This document shows, one piece after another, positions 46,303-55,217 of a stretch of DNA of 64,000 nt. The translations under genes and the position numbers were made by a program. The notes under the pieces are model-generated. The model did no database searches and was not told where the DNA came from. It saw nothing but the letters and a program-made list of their open reading frames with translations. The DNA comes from Gammaproteobacteria bacterium (lineage in GTDB: Bacteria > Pseudomonadota > Gammaproteobacteria > Pseudomonadales > Azotimanducaceae), in the NCBI GenBank assembly GCA_026708185.1, contig JAPOVK010000019.1, forward strand, positions 186,001 to 250,000, read 5' to 3'. Numbering within the stretch: position 1 is the first letter of the stretch; each line of letters begins with the position of its first letter.

Positions 46303-46917
46303 ATGTCCCGTGTGCTCGTCTCGCACCGCTGGATGGGCGACAGCCTGCAGGAACTGCTGGAACGCCTGCCGGGCGACGTGCGGATGCTGGCGCGTTCGCT
46401 CACGGCCATCGTGATCGCGAGCGACATCCGTCCCGCGTACTACTGGCCGCGAACCGGCGCGCTCTACCTGGACGCCGAGTACTTCTGGCGGACGCCGGAA
46501 GAGCGGGCGAAGGATGTCGCAATCGTCGGAACCGAGGGGGACGCCCGCGGAGTCGCCGTGGTGGCCTGGGGGCAGCGCGGGCGCATGACCGATCCCAACG
46601 TCGTCGATCGGACGCGGTTCGTGATCGACGCGATCTACCCGGACGACCTGGGGCAACTCCACCGCTACCTGGACGCCCGGCCCGCGCCGCTCCCGATGCG
46701 GCCCGGCGACACCTGGGCGGAGAACGTCGTGCTGGATGGCGGCGCCCAATTCAACGTGCCGCCACCCCATTCCGCGGGGGGCCGCGCGAGCGGTGTTCCG
46801 AGCGCTCGATCGACGCTGGTCGGGTGTCTACGCGCGGACGGCCTTCCGGCGGCGTTCCGCGAACGTCTGGGCGTCGTTGGCCCGCAATTCCCGATCGTTG
46901 GAGACACAACACAATGA
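46303..46917 (+). CDS. Uncharacterised protein, possibly the C-terminal part of the PKD lipoprotein
   Basis: The product is 204 residues. The frame is open upstream of ATG 46303 and reads FPGEPVPTPTVEDV before it, so it may be continuous with the broken PKD gene after a further frame change. Recognisable stretches are VLVSHRWMGDSLQELLERLP, RPAYYWPRTGALYLDAEYFW and PGDTWAENVVLDGG. I recall similar text in secreted proteins of marine gammaproteobacteria but cannot name a function. Its stop overlaps the next gene as ATGA. Confidence 0.55.
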   Translation: MSRVLVSHRWMGDSLQELLERLPGDVRMLARSLTAIVIASDIRPAYYWPRTGALYLDAEYFWRTPEERAKDVAIVGTEGDARGVAVVAWGQRGRMTDPNVVDRTRFVIDAIYPDDLGQLHRYLDARPAPLPMRPGDTWAENVVLDGGAQFNVPPPHSAGGRASGVPSARSTLVGCLRADGLPAAFRERLGVVGPQFPIVGDTTQ

Positions 46918-47282
46918 GAGCGATCCTGTTGATTCTCGGGCTCGGCTTCCTGGGCGGCTGCGCGAGCCTGCAGCGCGTAGAGTTGCCGGTGGACGAACTG
47001 CACGCCAGCATCCGCGCGGGCGAACTCGCCCGTCCGGGCGAACGGGTTTCGTTGGTAACGGTCGACGGGACGGAACACACCTTCGAGGTCGCCGGGGTGG
47101 ACCGCGACCACATCCGCGGCGAGTCGGTGACGGTGCGGATCGAGGACGTCGTCCTCGTGCGGATGGAGGAGTTCAGCGTCGTCCGGACGGCGGCGCTCGT
47201 CGCCGGTACCGCGACGGCCGCCTACGTTGCGCTGGCGGTGGTGGCCGCACTCTCAATCATCGACGACCTCGACGCGCTGTGA
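46914..47282 (+). CDS. Small lipoprotein with C-terminal membrane helix
   Basis: The product is 122 residues; the ATG overlaps the upstream stop by 4 bases. The lipobox is LGGC (FLGGCASLQRVELP). A small beta domain follows (GERVSLVTVDGTEHTFEVAGVDRDHIRG, VRIEDVVLVRMEEFS), then a hydrophobic C-terminus (AALVAGTATAAYVALAVVAAL). No family is recognised. Coupling to 46303-46917 suggests a shared role. Confidence 0.7.
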   Translation: MRAILLILGLGFLGGCASLQRVELPVDELHASIRAGELARPGERVSLVTVDGTEHTFEVAGVDRDHIRGESVTVRIEDVVLVRMEEFSVVRTAALVAGTATAAYVALAVVAALSIIDDLDAL

Positions 47283-47317
47283 TGTCTCGGTAAGCCACCT
47301 ATTCGCAGCGGAACGAG

Positions 47318-49732
47318 CTAAAAGCTCGCGCGCACCTTCAAGCCGACGGTCCTCGGCGGATTCGTCCACGTGTGCCAGCTTCCCGCCTGGAACACCGAGT
47401 CGAACACAAGGGTGTTCAGCCGACGATCCGCGAGGTTGCGGCCCCACGCGACAATCTCGTAGCGACCATCGACGCTGCGCACGCCGACCTGGGCGTTGAA
47501 GAGGCCGAAGCCCTCCCGGAACTTCTCGGGATCGAGGTCCGATCCCGTGTTCACCTCGCCGATGTAGAACCAGTTCGCGTTGGCGAGGAAGCGCCAGCCG
47601 GCACCGGGCAGGTCTCGCTCGAAGAACGCGGACACGCTGCTCTGCCACAAGGGCGACTGGGTCAGGCGCTTGCCGGCCAGGTGCGCGTTGGCGGCCGCAA
47701 GATCGTCGCCGTAGCGCGTGTCGGCGTATGTGACGCCCGCAGTGAGATACAGATCGCCGCTCGGCGCGAAGCTTGACTCGATCTCGACGCCTCGCGCCAC
47801 CGCCTCCTTGACGTTGCCGACGGTGAAGCCGAGCCCCGTAAAGGTGTTGAGCTGGAAATCCGTGAAAGTCGTGTGGAACGCCGCGCTGTTGATCGTCAGC
47901 CGCCGGTCCAGGAACTGCCCCTTGAGTCCGAACTCCAGCGAGTCGGAGGTCTCGGGACCGAAGTGACTCTGGTCGACGAGGTTGCCGGCCGCGTCGCGGT
48001 TGCCCACCGCCTCCTGGTCGAGGTTGAAGCCGCCCGCCTTGTAGCCGCGGGCGTAGCTGGCATACAAGCGCATGTCGTCGTCTAGGGACCACGCAGCCTT
48101 GAGCGTGCCGGTCAGCTTCGACTCGTCTGCGACGTTGTTGTAGCTGGCGTTGTCGCAAAGCGAGCCGATGGGTACGAAGTTGCAGAACGGATCGCTGACC
48201 GATTCGCCGAACGGCGCGCCGTTGATGATGGCGCCGGCGTCCTTCTCCTCGCTGGAATAGCGCAGACCGAGCACGATCTCCGCGCTCTCGCCGACCTTCC
48301 AGACGTCGTGGGAGAACAACGACCAGCCCGTGGTGTCGGAGAAGTAGACGGCGTCGTAGCCCTGGCCAGGGATCCCCCGGCCCGCGGGGTCCCCGTCGAG
48401 AAGCGGCGCGACCTGGGGTGCGCCGATGATCGTCGCGAGGTAGGTGGCACCGTCCGCCGCGAACCCGATGATCTCGTCGGACTCGAGCTCCTCGGTGTAG
48501 AAGTAGGCTCCGACAAGCCAGGTGAACCGGTCGTTATCCCCGTAGAGCTGGAACTCCTGCGAGAGGTTCCTGAACGACTCGTCGGTGTCGGTGGGCGCCG
48601 CGATGTCCGCGTTCGTGAAGTCGACGTCCTGGTCCCGCGACACCTCGAAGTTGCGCAGCGCGGAGATGGACCGGAAGGTCGCGCCCCCGGGCGTTCGCCA
48701 GGTCACGTCGACGGACTGGCCCGTGTCGTCGACGACTTCGAACGGTTCGGAGTTGACGCCCACATTCTGTGGGCCGTCCACCTCGAAAGGCGTGATGTCC
48801 CCGCCGAGGGCGGCAACGACGGGGCTAGTGGGACCGGTGATCCAGAACGCCGCTGGGCAGCAGCTCTCGTCCTTGTCCGTCTTGTCCACGATGACACGCA
48901 CGTCTACGTCCAGACTCGGCGTCCAGAGAAGCTGGGCGCGGACCGAGGAGCGGTCCCGATTGTCGTAGGCGGCGTCGGTATCGATGTTCTCGTAGTAGCC
49001 GTCGCGCTGGCGGTGCGCGATGCTCAAGCGCCCGGCAAGGACGTCGTCGGAGAGCACGGCGTTGGCGACAAGGCCGTACTCCCTCGATTCGAGGTTCCCC
49101 AAGCCGGCGCTGACGGAGAGGGAGTTCTCGAACTCCGGCTTCCTGGTGATGATGTTGACGGCGCCCGCCACCGTGTTCTTGCCGAACAGCGTGCCCTGGG
49201 GGCCGCGCAGGATCTCCACCCTGTCGAGGTCCGTCAGGTCGTTGAAGGCGAGGCCTGCCCGGGACCGGTAGATGCCGTCGATGAAGGTGCCCACGGCCGC
49301 TTCGAGGCCCGGGTTGTTGCCGGTCGTGCCGACGCCGCGGATGCGCAGCGTCCCGCCATTGGTCGTGCTGTTCGAGTTGTAGACGACGACGGATGGCGCG
49401 ACCTCCATGAGGCCGTAGATGTCCTGCACTCCCCTTGCCGCCAGGTCTTCCCCCGCGATCGCCGAGACGGCGATGGGCACGTCCTGGATCGACTCCTCGC
49501 GCTTGGTCGCGGTCACGATGATCGTCTCGATGGCGTCGGTCTCCGCCGTCTGGGCGGACACCTGGACTGGCAAAGCCATGAGTCCTAGCACGACCACGAG
49601 GACAAGCTGACTCCAAGGTCCGCGATGTCTCCGGAACCAACAAGGCGTTCGGCGACTGGGGGCCGGCCGGTTCAATGAGCGCAGGGGTTTCGATCCCGGC
49701 GTACGCGTTGGCAAACGGGTCTCTTGCTTCAT
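47318..49732 (-). CDS. TonB-dependent outer-membrane receptor 2
   Basis: The product is about 804 residues; ATG 49732 is preceded by GGGAG. A long N-terminus has a signal helix (LVLVVVLGLMALPVQVSAQ). The TonB box region IETIIVTATKREESIQDVPIAVSA leads into the plug (GTLRIRGVGTTG, GTFIDGIYRSR, VEILRGPQGTLFGKNTVAGAVNI). The barrel ends NPPRTVGLKVRASF. This TonB-box and plug style is common in receptors of proteobacteria that use complex organic substrates. The ligand is unknown. An AT-rich island upstream (49878-49912) may hold the promoter. Confidence 0.93.
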   Translation of the reverse strand: MKQETRLPTRTPGSKPLRSLNRPAPSRRTPCWFRRHRGPWSQLVLVVVLGLMALPVQVSAQTAETDAIETIIVTATKREESIQDVPIAVSAIAGEDLAARGVQDIYGLMEVAPSVVVYNSNSTTNGGTLRIRGVGTTGNNPGLEAAVGTFIDGIYRSRAGLAFNDLTDLDRVEILRGPQGTLFGKNTVAGAVNIITRKPEFENSLSVSAGLGNLESREYGLVANAVLSDDVLAGRLSIAHRQRDGYYENIDTDAAYDNRDRSSVRAQLLWTPSLDVDVRVIVDKTDKDESCCPAAFWITGPTSPVVAALGGDITPFEVDGPQNVGVNSEPFEVVDDTGQSVDVTWRTPGGATFRSISALRNFEVSRDQDVDFTNADIAAPTDTDESFRNLSQEFQLYGDNDRFTWLVGAYFYTEELESDEIIGFAADGATYLATIIGAPQVAPLLDGDPAGRGIPGQGYDAVYFSDTTGWSLFSHDVWKVGESAEIVLGLRYSSEEKDAGAIINGAPFGESVSDPFCNFVPIGSLCDNASYNNVADESKLTGTLKAAWSLDDDMRLYASYARGYKAGGFNLDQEAVGNRDAAGNLVDQSHFGPETSDSLEFGLKGQFLDRRLTINSAAFHTTFTDFQLNTFTGLGFTVGNVKEAVARGVEIESSFAPSGDLYLTAGVTYADTRYGDDLAAANAHLAGKRLTQSPLWQSSVSAFFERDLPGAGWRFLANANWFYIGEVNTGSDLDPEKFREGFGLFNAQVGVRSVDGRYEIVAWGRNLADRRLNTLVFDSVFQAGSWHTWTNPPRTVGLKVRASF

Positions 49733-49875
49733 CGTGGTCTCCCGATAGCTGTGCGTGATCTTCGCGTGACCGCGCGCAAGCGTCCCCCAATTCGGCCGCG
49801 CAATCAACAGGCTCGCGTCGCCAGACCGCCGACAACGATCACGCCGCCAAACGGCTCTCGCAGAACTTGCGGATC

Positions 49876-49914
49876 CGAATATAACTTATTGATATTTATA
49901 GGTTAAAATTCAGA
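49876..49914 (-). promoter_or_regulatory. AT-rich island, probable promoter of TonB receptor 2
   Basis: This is a short run of almost only A and T in otherwise high-GC DNA, 145-180 bp upstream of the receptor start. TATATT-like and TATAAA-like boxes can be read on the minus strand, but no consensus pair with 17-bp spacing is certain. Confidence 0.3.
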
Positions 49915-49939
49915 GACTAAGGGCCTCCGGCAGGCTGCG

Positions 49940-50659
49940 TCACACGATCCCGTTGCCGACGAGCCACTCCGACAAGAGGTGGCCGCCGCGGGTCGTGCAC
50001 CCCCCGGCGAAACGGCGGGCGTCGTCCCGCAGAGTCTCGACACCGACGCCGCAATGGTCGAGTTCGTGGATGTGGCCGACGAGCCAGTGCTCGAGTTGGG
50101 CCGCCGAGACCTCGACGTGGAACTGCAGCGCCAGAGTGTGGTCGCCCACCGCGAACGCCTGGTTCGGGCACGCCGCTGTCGATGCCAAGGCCTGGGCGCC
50201 CCGCGGCAAGTCGAATGCCTCGCCGTGCCAGTGCAATACCGGGGTCGCGAGGTGCCTCAACGGGCTGGACCCAGCTCGTGACGGCAGCGTCAGTGCCTGC
50301 CAGCCGATCTCAGGGGCCGCCATGGGACGGACGTTCGCTCCCATGGCACGGGCGATCAGTTGTGCGCCAAGACATATGCCCAGGGTCGGCAACCGGCTGT
50401 CGATCCGGTGTCGGATCGTATCGACCACGTCCTCGAGGAAGGGGAACCGGACGTCATCGTTCACGCTGATCGGTCCGCCCATCACGATGAGGACTTTGGC
50501 ATCGCTTGCGTTCCGGAGGGCATCGTTTGGCGGATCGAGATAGTCGAAGGCCAGGCCCAGCCGGTCCAGTTCGTGCGCCAGGGTGCCGAGGCCCTCGAAG
50601 CACAGATGGCGGATCACCTGCACCGGTGCTGGCGGGTGGTTCGCGGGTCGTCGGGCCAC
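49940..50659 (-). CDS. Class I glutamine amidotransferase-like protein
   Basis: The product is 239 residues starting at GTG 50659. The nucleophile elbow is GICLGAQLIARAMGA (Cys) and the catalytic His is in ALQFHVEVS. LIVMGGPISVNDD is the usual GMP-synthase-like front half. It stands alone without a synthetase domain, so it resembles the small GuaA-like amidotransferases of unknown acceptor. It is divergent from the GST-like gene with 42 bp between starts. Confidence 0.85.
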   Translation of the reverse strand: MARRPANHPPAPVQVIRHLCFEGLGTLAHELDRLGLAFDYLDPPNDALRNASDAKVLIVMGGPISVNDDVRFPFLEDVVDTIRHRIDSRLPTLGICLGAQLIARAMGANVRPMAAPEIGWQALTLPSRAGSSPLRHLATPVLHWHGEAFDLPRGAQALASTAACPNQAFAVGDHTLALQFHVEVSAAQLEHWLVGHIHELDHCGVGVETLRDDARRFAGGCTTRGGHLLSEWLVGNGIV

Positions 50660-50701
50660 CTGCCGTAATATGCCCGATCCTCACGTTCCCAGGTACTGCG
50701 T

Positions 50702-51817
50702 TTGAACCCCATCGTCCTCTACGGCTCGCCGATGTCGCTCTACACCGGGCGAGCGCGAAGCTACATGATCAAGGCCGGTCTCGCCTATCGCGAAGTCCCG
50801 CCCACGTCGTCGCACTTCCTGGACACCGTGCTGCCGAGGGCCGGTGGCCGACGCAGCCTGCCGACCATCGAACTGCCCGACGGCACGGTGATCCGCGACG
50901 GCGTGGCGATCGTCGATCACTTCGAGGCCGAGCGGGGCCATCCGTCGTCGCCGACCTCGCCGAAGCAGCGCATCGTCAGCCGCCTCTTCGACGCCATCGG
51001 CGCCGAGGGACTGCTACGCCCGGCGATGCACTACCGCTGGAACTTCGACGCCGAGAACCTCGAGTTCCTGCGCTTCCACTTCAAGACGGTCTTCCCCGAG
51101 GGGCGCGTGCCTGCCGCGGACGACCGCATGCAGTTCATCCGCGATGTCGTCAATCCGTCATGGGGAGTCTGGCCCGAGGCCATCGAGACGATCGAGGCGC
51201 TCTACACCCAACTGCTGGCCAAGCTGAACGCCCACTTCGCCGAGCATCCCTACCTGCTCGGCGGCCGCCCGTCGGTCGGCGACTTCGGGATGATGGCACC
51301 GCTGTACGGGCACCTCGGCCGGGATCCGGCACCCCGGCTCTTGATGCAGACGCGGGCGGTTCGGGTCTTTCGGTGGGTTGAACGGATGAACCGCCCAGAA
51401 CCCGACGCCGGCGAGTTCGAGGGCTACGGCGAGGCCTTTCTCGCCGATGACACGATCCCCGCCACGATCATCGCCGTGCTGAAGCACCTCGCCATCGACT
51501 ACGTTCCCGAGACTCGTGCAGCGTGCGCATGCATCAATGCGTGGCTCGCCGAGCACGGCGACCTGCCGGCGGGAACCACGGTGGCCCGTGGCGTCGGCGA
51601 CGCGACTTTCGAGCTCCAGGGAGTCCCCGTCACCGCGATGGCACAGCCGTTCCGTTTCCATGTCCTCAAGCGCGTCCAGGACGAGTTCGAAGCCTTGGCG
51701 AAACCCGAGCGCCGCGACGTAGCTGCGCTCCTCGACGCATGCGACATGGCAGACGTCCTCGAGCTGAAACTGACACGCGGCATCGGGCGCGCCAACAACC
51801 TCGAGGTGTGGGTCTAG
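50702..51817 (+). CDS. Glutathione S-transferase-like protein
   Basis: The product is 371 residues from TTG 50702. The N-terminal thioredoxin-like domain (VLYGSPMSLYTGRARSYMIKAG, SLPTIELPDGTVIRDGVAIVDHFE) is followed by a helical C-domain (HPYLLGGRPSVGDFGMMAPLYGHL). It is longer than a usual GST (about 210) because of an extra 110-residue end. Cytoplasmic. Substrate is unknown. Confidence 0.85.
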   Translation: MNPIVLYGSPMSLYTGRARSYMIKAGLAYREVPPTSSHFLDTVLPRAGGRRSLPTIELPDGTVIRDGVAIVDHFEAERGHPSSPTSPKQRIVSRLFDAIGAEGLLRPAMHYRWNFDAENLEFLRFHFKTVFPEGRVPAADDRMQFIRDVVNPSWGVWPEAIETIEALYTQLLAKLNAHFAEHPYLLGGRPSVGDFGMMAPLYGHLGRDPAPRLLMQTRAVRVFRWVERMNRPEPDAGEFEGYGEAFLADDTIPATIIAVLKHLAIDYVPETRAACACINAWLAEHGDLPAGTTVARGVGDATFELQGVPVTAMAQPFRFHVLKRVQDEFEALAKPERRDVAALLDACDMADVLELKLTRGIGRANNLEVWV

Positions 51818-51846
51818 GGATGCGGGCCCGGAGGCCCGCGCACCGG

Positions 51847-54090
51847 CTATTGGCTTGCCATCAGCGCCTCGAGCAAGGTCTCCTGGTCGACCACCTCGGT
51901 GCCGTAGGCCTCGATCACGACGTCGACGATCCTGCCCTCGAAGACAAACGGCGAGGCATAGGCCTCGTCCACGGGCGTCTGGCTGTCGCGCCCCACCTCG
52001 AGCGGCTCGTTGACGAAGTTGTGGTAGCGGAACGGCTGCAGCACGCCTTCACCCGCACAGGCGTCGTCCACGTAGAAGCGCGCGCGACCCGCGTCGGATG
52101 CCGTCCTGACGACGTCGACGCGCAAGGTCACCGCGCCCGGCGGTAGCGCCACAGGCGATGACACCCGGCAGCGCTCGCCGAAGTTGTTCGTGGTGTAGTG
52201 CAGCCGGTTGCCTTGTACGTAGATGCTGTAGCCGCCGAAGCGGCCGCCGTCGGCGATGATCACGCCGCCAGCCTCGGTGGTCGATCGTTCGATGCGCGCC
52301 GTGATGCGATGCGAGCTGCCGCGCACGCGCGGGCCGGCCTTGAAGAAGTGCGGCAGGACCGCGTCCTGGTAGAGCACCCATCGATTCCCCGGTTCCGGCC
52401 ACCAGCCGGTGCCGCGGCGGCCGGTGAGATCGTCGAGCGGCAAGACCCCGTAGCGCTCGGCCTCACGCCACCACAGATCGACGAGCGCCTTGAGCTTCTC
52501 GGGCTTGTCCCGGGCTAGGTCGTCGATCTCCGCCAGGTCCTCGTCCAAGTGGTAGAGCTCCCACACGTCGTCCTCGAACGGCGTGCCGCGGCGATGGAAG
52601 GTCACGGCCTTCCATCCGTTGTGCCAAATGCCGCGCTGGCCGATGGTCTCGAAGTACTGGATCGTCTTGCGCGTGTCCGCCGCGTCGTCGGTGAGGGTGT
52701 GGGCCATGGAGACGCCGTGCAGCGGCATCTGCGCGACGCCGTTTACGTGGCTCGGCAGCGGCGCGCCCAGGAGATCGAGCAGCGTCGGCGTGATGTCCAC
52801 GACGTGGTAGAACTGTCGCCGTGTCTCGCCCCGTGCGCGGATGCCATTCGGCCAGCGGATCAAGAGCGGGGCGCGCACGCCGCCCGCGTACGTGTTGGCC
52901 TTGTAGCGCTTGAACGGCGTGTTGCCCGCCATGGCCCACCCGGCCGGATAGTGGTTGTAGGTCAACGGGCCACCCATGTCGTCGAGCCGTTCGAGGTTGG
53001 CCTCGACGCTGCTGCCGAAACCGTTGCGCGCCCGCTGGTGGTCGTAGGTTCCGTGCGGACCGCCTTCGGAACTCGCGCCGTTGTCGGAGATGGCCAACAC
53101 GATGGTGTCGTCGCGCTTGCCAAGCGCGTCGACCTGGTCGAGCAGCCGGCCGATTTGGACATCGGTATGGTCGAGGAATCCCGCGAATACCTCCTGCATT
53201 CGCGCCGCCAGGCGTTGCTCGTCGGCACCGAGTTCCTCCCAGACCTGGATACCTGGGTTGCGCGGCGCAAGTCGCTGATCGGCGGGCAGCAGGCCGAGCG
53301 CCTTTTGGCGGGCGAGGATCGTCTCGCGCGCCACGTCCCAGCCCGCGTCGTAGCAACCGCGGTACTTGTCGGCATACGCCCGGGGCACGTGGTGGGGCGA
53401 GTGGCCGGCGGCGAACGCGACGTAGAGGAAGAATGGCGTCTCCGGTGCCGCCGAAACCAGTTGGCGCAACCACGTGCACGCCTGGTCGACGATGCCTTCC
53501 GACAGGTGATAGCCGGGGTCAGCCGGCGGCTCGATGCGCTCGTTGCCGAGGATGAGTTCCGGGTTCCACTGGTTCGTCTCGCCGGCCAGGAAGCCGTAGA
53601 AGCGGTCGAAGCCGCGCTGCAGCGGCCAGTGGTCGTAGGGGCCCGCGGGACTGGTCTCGTCGATCGACGCCAAGTGCCACTTGCCCGATGCCAACGTCTG
53701 GTAGCCGTGCCCTCGCAGGATCTCGGCGAGGTTCGCGGCTTCCTTTGCGGCGAACCCGCGCGTATTCGGGAAGCCGTTGACCATCTCCGCCACCCGGCCC
53801 ATGCCGACGCTGTGGTGGTTCCGTCCGGTCAGGAGGCAGGTACGGGTCGGCGAACACAGCGGCGTGACGTGGAAGTTCGCGTAGCGCAGGCCGTCGGCGG
53901 CGAGGCTGTCGAGTGCCGGCGTGTCGATCGCCGAGCCGTAGCAGCCGAGCTGCGCGAAGCCCACGTCGTCGAGCACGATCATCACGATGTTCGGTCGGCG
54001 CTTGAGCACCGACGCCGGGGTCTTCCACGACACCGTGGACTCGTCGACCGAGCGGTCGATTCGCCCTCTGAACAGGCGGTCATGCTCCAT
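51847..54090 (-). CDS. Arylsulfatase-type sulfatase
   Basis: The product is about 747 residues; ATG 54090 has CGGAG upstream, and longer starts to 54192 are possible. The N-terminal metal site is PNIVMIVLDDVGFAQLG. The sulfatase signature CSPTRTCLLTGRN carries the Cys that must become formylglycine. LAISDNGASSEGG and GKWHLAS are further active-site motifs. No signal peptide is evident. It hydrolyses sulfate esters and needs a formylglycine-generating enzyme; the FGE-like domains in this window lack the catalytic cysteines. The C-terminal 120 residues look like an added beta domain. Confidence 0.92.
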   Translation of the reverse strand: MEHDRLFRGRIDRSVDESTVSWKTPASVLKRRPNIVMIVLDDVGFAQLGCYGSAIDTPALDSLAADGLRYANFHVTPLCSPTRTCLLTGRNHHSVGMGRVAEMVNGFPNTRGFAAKEAANLAEILRGHGYQTLASGKWHLASIDETSPAGPYDHWPLQRGFDRFYGFLAGETNQWNPELILGNERIEPPADPGYHLSEGIVDQACTWLRQLVSAAPETPFFLYVAFAAGHSPHHVPRAYADKYRGCYDAGWDVARETILARQKALGLLPADQRLAPRNPGIQVWEELGADEQRLAARMQEVFAGFLDHTDVQIGRLLDQVDALGKRDDTIVLAISDNGASSEGGPHGTYDHQRARNGFGSSVEANLERLDDMGGPLTYNHYPAGWAMAGNTPFKRYKANTYAGGVRAPLLIRWPNGIRARGETRRQFYHVVDITPTLLDLLGAPLPSHVNGVAQMPLHGVSMAHTLTDDAADTRKTIQYFETIGQRGIWHNGWKAVTFHRRGTPFEDDVWELYHLDEDLAEIDDLARDKPEKLKALVDLWWREAERYGVLPLDDLTGRRGTGWWPEPGNRWVLYQDAVLPHFFKAGPRVRGSSHRITARIERSTTEAGGVIIADGGRFGGYSIYVQGNRLHYTTNNFGERCRVSSPVALPPGAVTLRVDVVRTASDAGRARFYVDDACAGEGVLQPFRYHNFVNEPLEVGRDSQTPVDEAYASPFVFEGRIVDVVIEAYGTEVVDQETLLEALMASQ

Positions 54091-54424
54091 CTCGCACGCT
54101 CCGTGGTTCACGTCCTGCATACGGTAACAGGCCGGACGGAACACCCGGCGTTCGCGTCGCGGCATCCACGTATGGCATGCGCCACAAGACACGCGGGTAA
54201 CTGCGGCAACGGCTTGCGGGGCGTCGGCCGGGCGCGTAGTGTTGTGCGCGAAATCTCATCTGCGCAGGTCGCCCGAGGCCGGGCCGCCTGCCGAATACGA
54301 CAGTCTCGTAACGGCTACGGGTAGCTCCCAGGGCCGGAGATGAATAAGCAGGGCATCTTGCCATGTACTTGTGCAGATGGGATTTCGAGACCCGGCACCG
54401 CGGTGCTGCAAAGGAATGCAAACG

Positions 54425-55195
54425 ATGCTCTCCCGTGAAGCCTTGATCGACACCGTCCACGCGGGCGATTGCCTCGAAGTCATGGCGGATTGGCCGGACG
54501 GTTTGGCCGACCTGTGCTACGTCGCGTTGCCGTCTCCCGAAGAGTGGCGTTGGGACGCCGCAGCCGCTCGGCGGCTCGATCGCATCCAGCGCCAAGCCCG
54601 CAACCTGGGCCACGACACCGTCCTCGGACTGCACATCGCGCTTGGCGATGTGGGCACGATCGCGTACCTCGCCTTTGTGGCTGAGCGCCTACCCGCGCTG
54701 AAGCGGGTTCTCAAGCCCACCGGCAGCCTTTGCGTGGTCGGCGATACCCACGCCGGGCACTACGCCAAGGTCCTCCTCGACGCCTTCTTCGGCGCCTCGA
54801 ACCTCCGGGGCGAGATCATCTGGGGGCCGTGCGGCACCGAACCGGAACAAATTGACAGTCACCACTCGGCGACTTGGTACGCCAACGACGACGCGCACCG
54901 GACGGACCGGCCCACGCCGGTGGTCATCGTGGCGGCGGATGGGACACAAGGCGGCAGCGGCGGAGCGCTCGCGCTCGCCAAGCGCGTCATCGCAGCGACC
55001 ACGGACCATGGCGATGTCGTGCTCGACCCCTTCTGCGGTGACGCACTGGCGGCCTCCGCGGCCCGAGAACTCGGCCGCAGCGCCATAGCCATCGATGCGT
55101 CCGCGAAGGCGCACAGTGCGGGCCGGGAGGTCGGCGCACCCTTAAGAGCCGGTGCGCGGACGTCTACGTTCGCATCCCGGCGCCCGCGCACCTAG
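54425..55195 (+). CDS. Degenerate N4/N6-type DNA methyltransferase-like protein
   Basis: The product is about 256 residues; ATG 54425 has AAAGGA 9 bases upstream. It follows a beta-class methylase: DTVHAGDCLEVMADWPDGLADL, LKPTGSLCVVGDTHAGHYAKVLLDAFFG, GEIIW, then VVLDPFCGDALAASAARELGRSAIAID. The catalytic DPP[YF] motif IV is replaced by YVALPSPEEW, and the SAM loop FCGSGT is FCGDAL. It is therefore probably inactive as a methylase. No restriction gene is beside it. Confidence 0.75.
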   Translation: MLSREALIDTVHAGDCLEVMADWPDGLADLCYVALPSPEEWRWDAAAARRLDRIQRQARNLGHDTVLGLHIALGDVGTIAYLAFVAERLPALKRVLKPTGSLCVVGDTHAGHYAKVLLDAFFGASNLRGEIIWGPCGTEPEQIDSHHSATWYANDDAHRTDRPTPVVIVAADGTQGGSGGALALAKRVIAATTDHGDVVLDPFCGDALAASAARELGRSAIAIDASAKAHSAGREVGAPLRAGARTSTFASRRPRT

Positions 55196-55217
55196 TACCG
55201 GGCCCGCTTTTGGGGCG

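Noticed and set aside
52549-54324. 591-residue plus-strand ORF opposite the sulfatase
   Set aside because: It is a shadow of the sulfatase gene, which has clear catalytic motifs.
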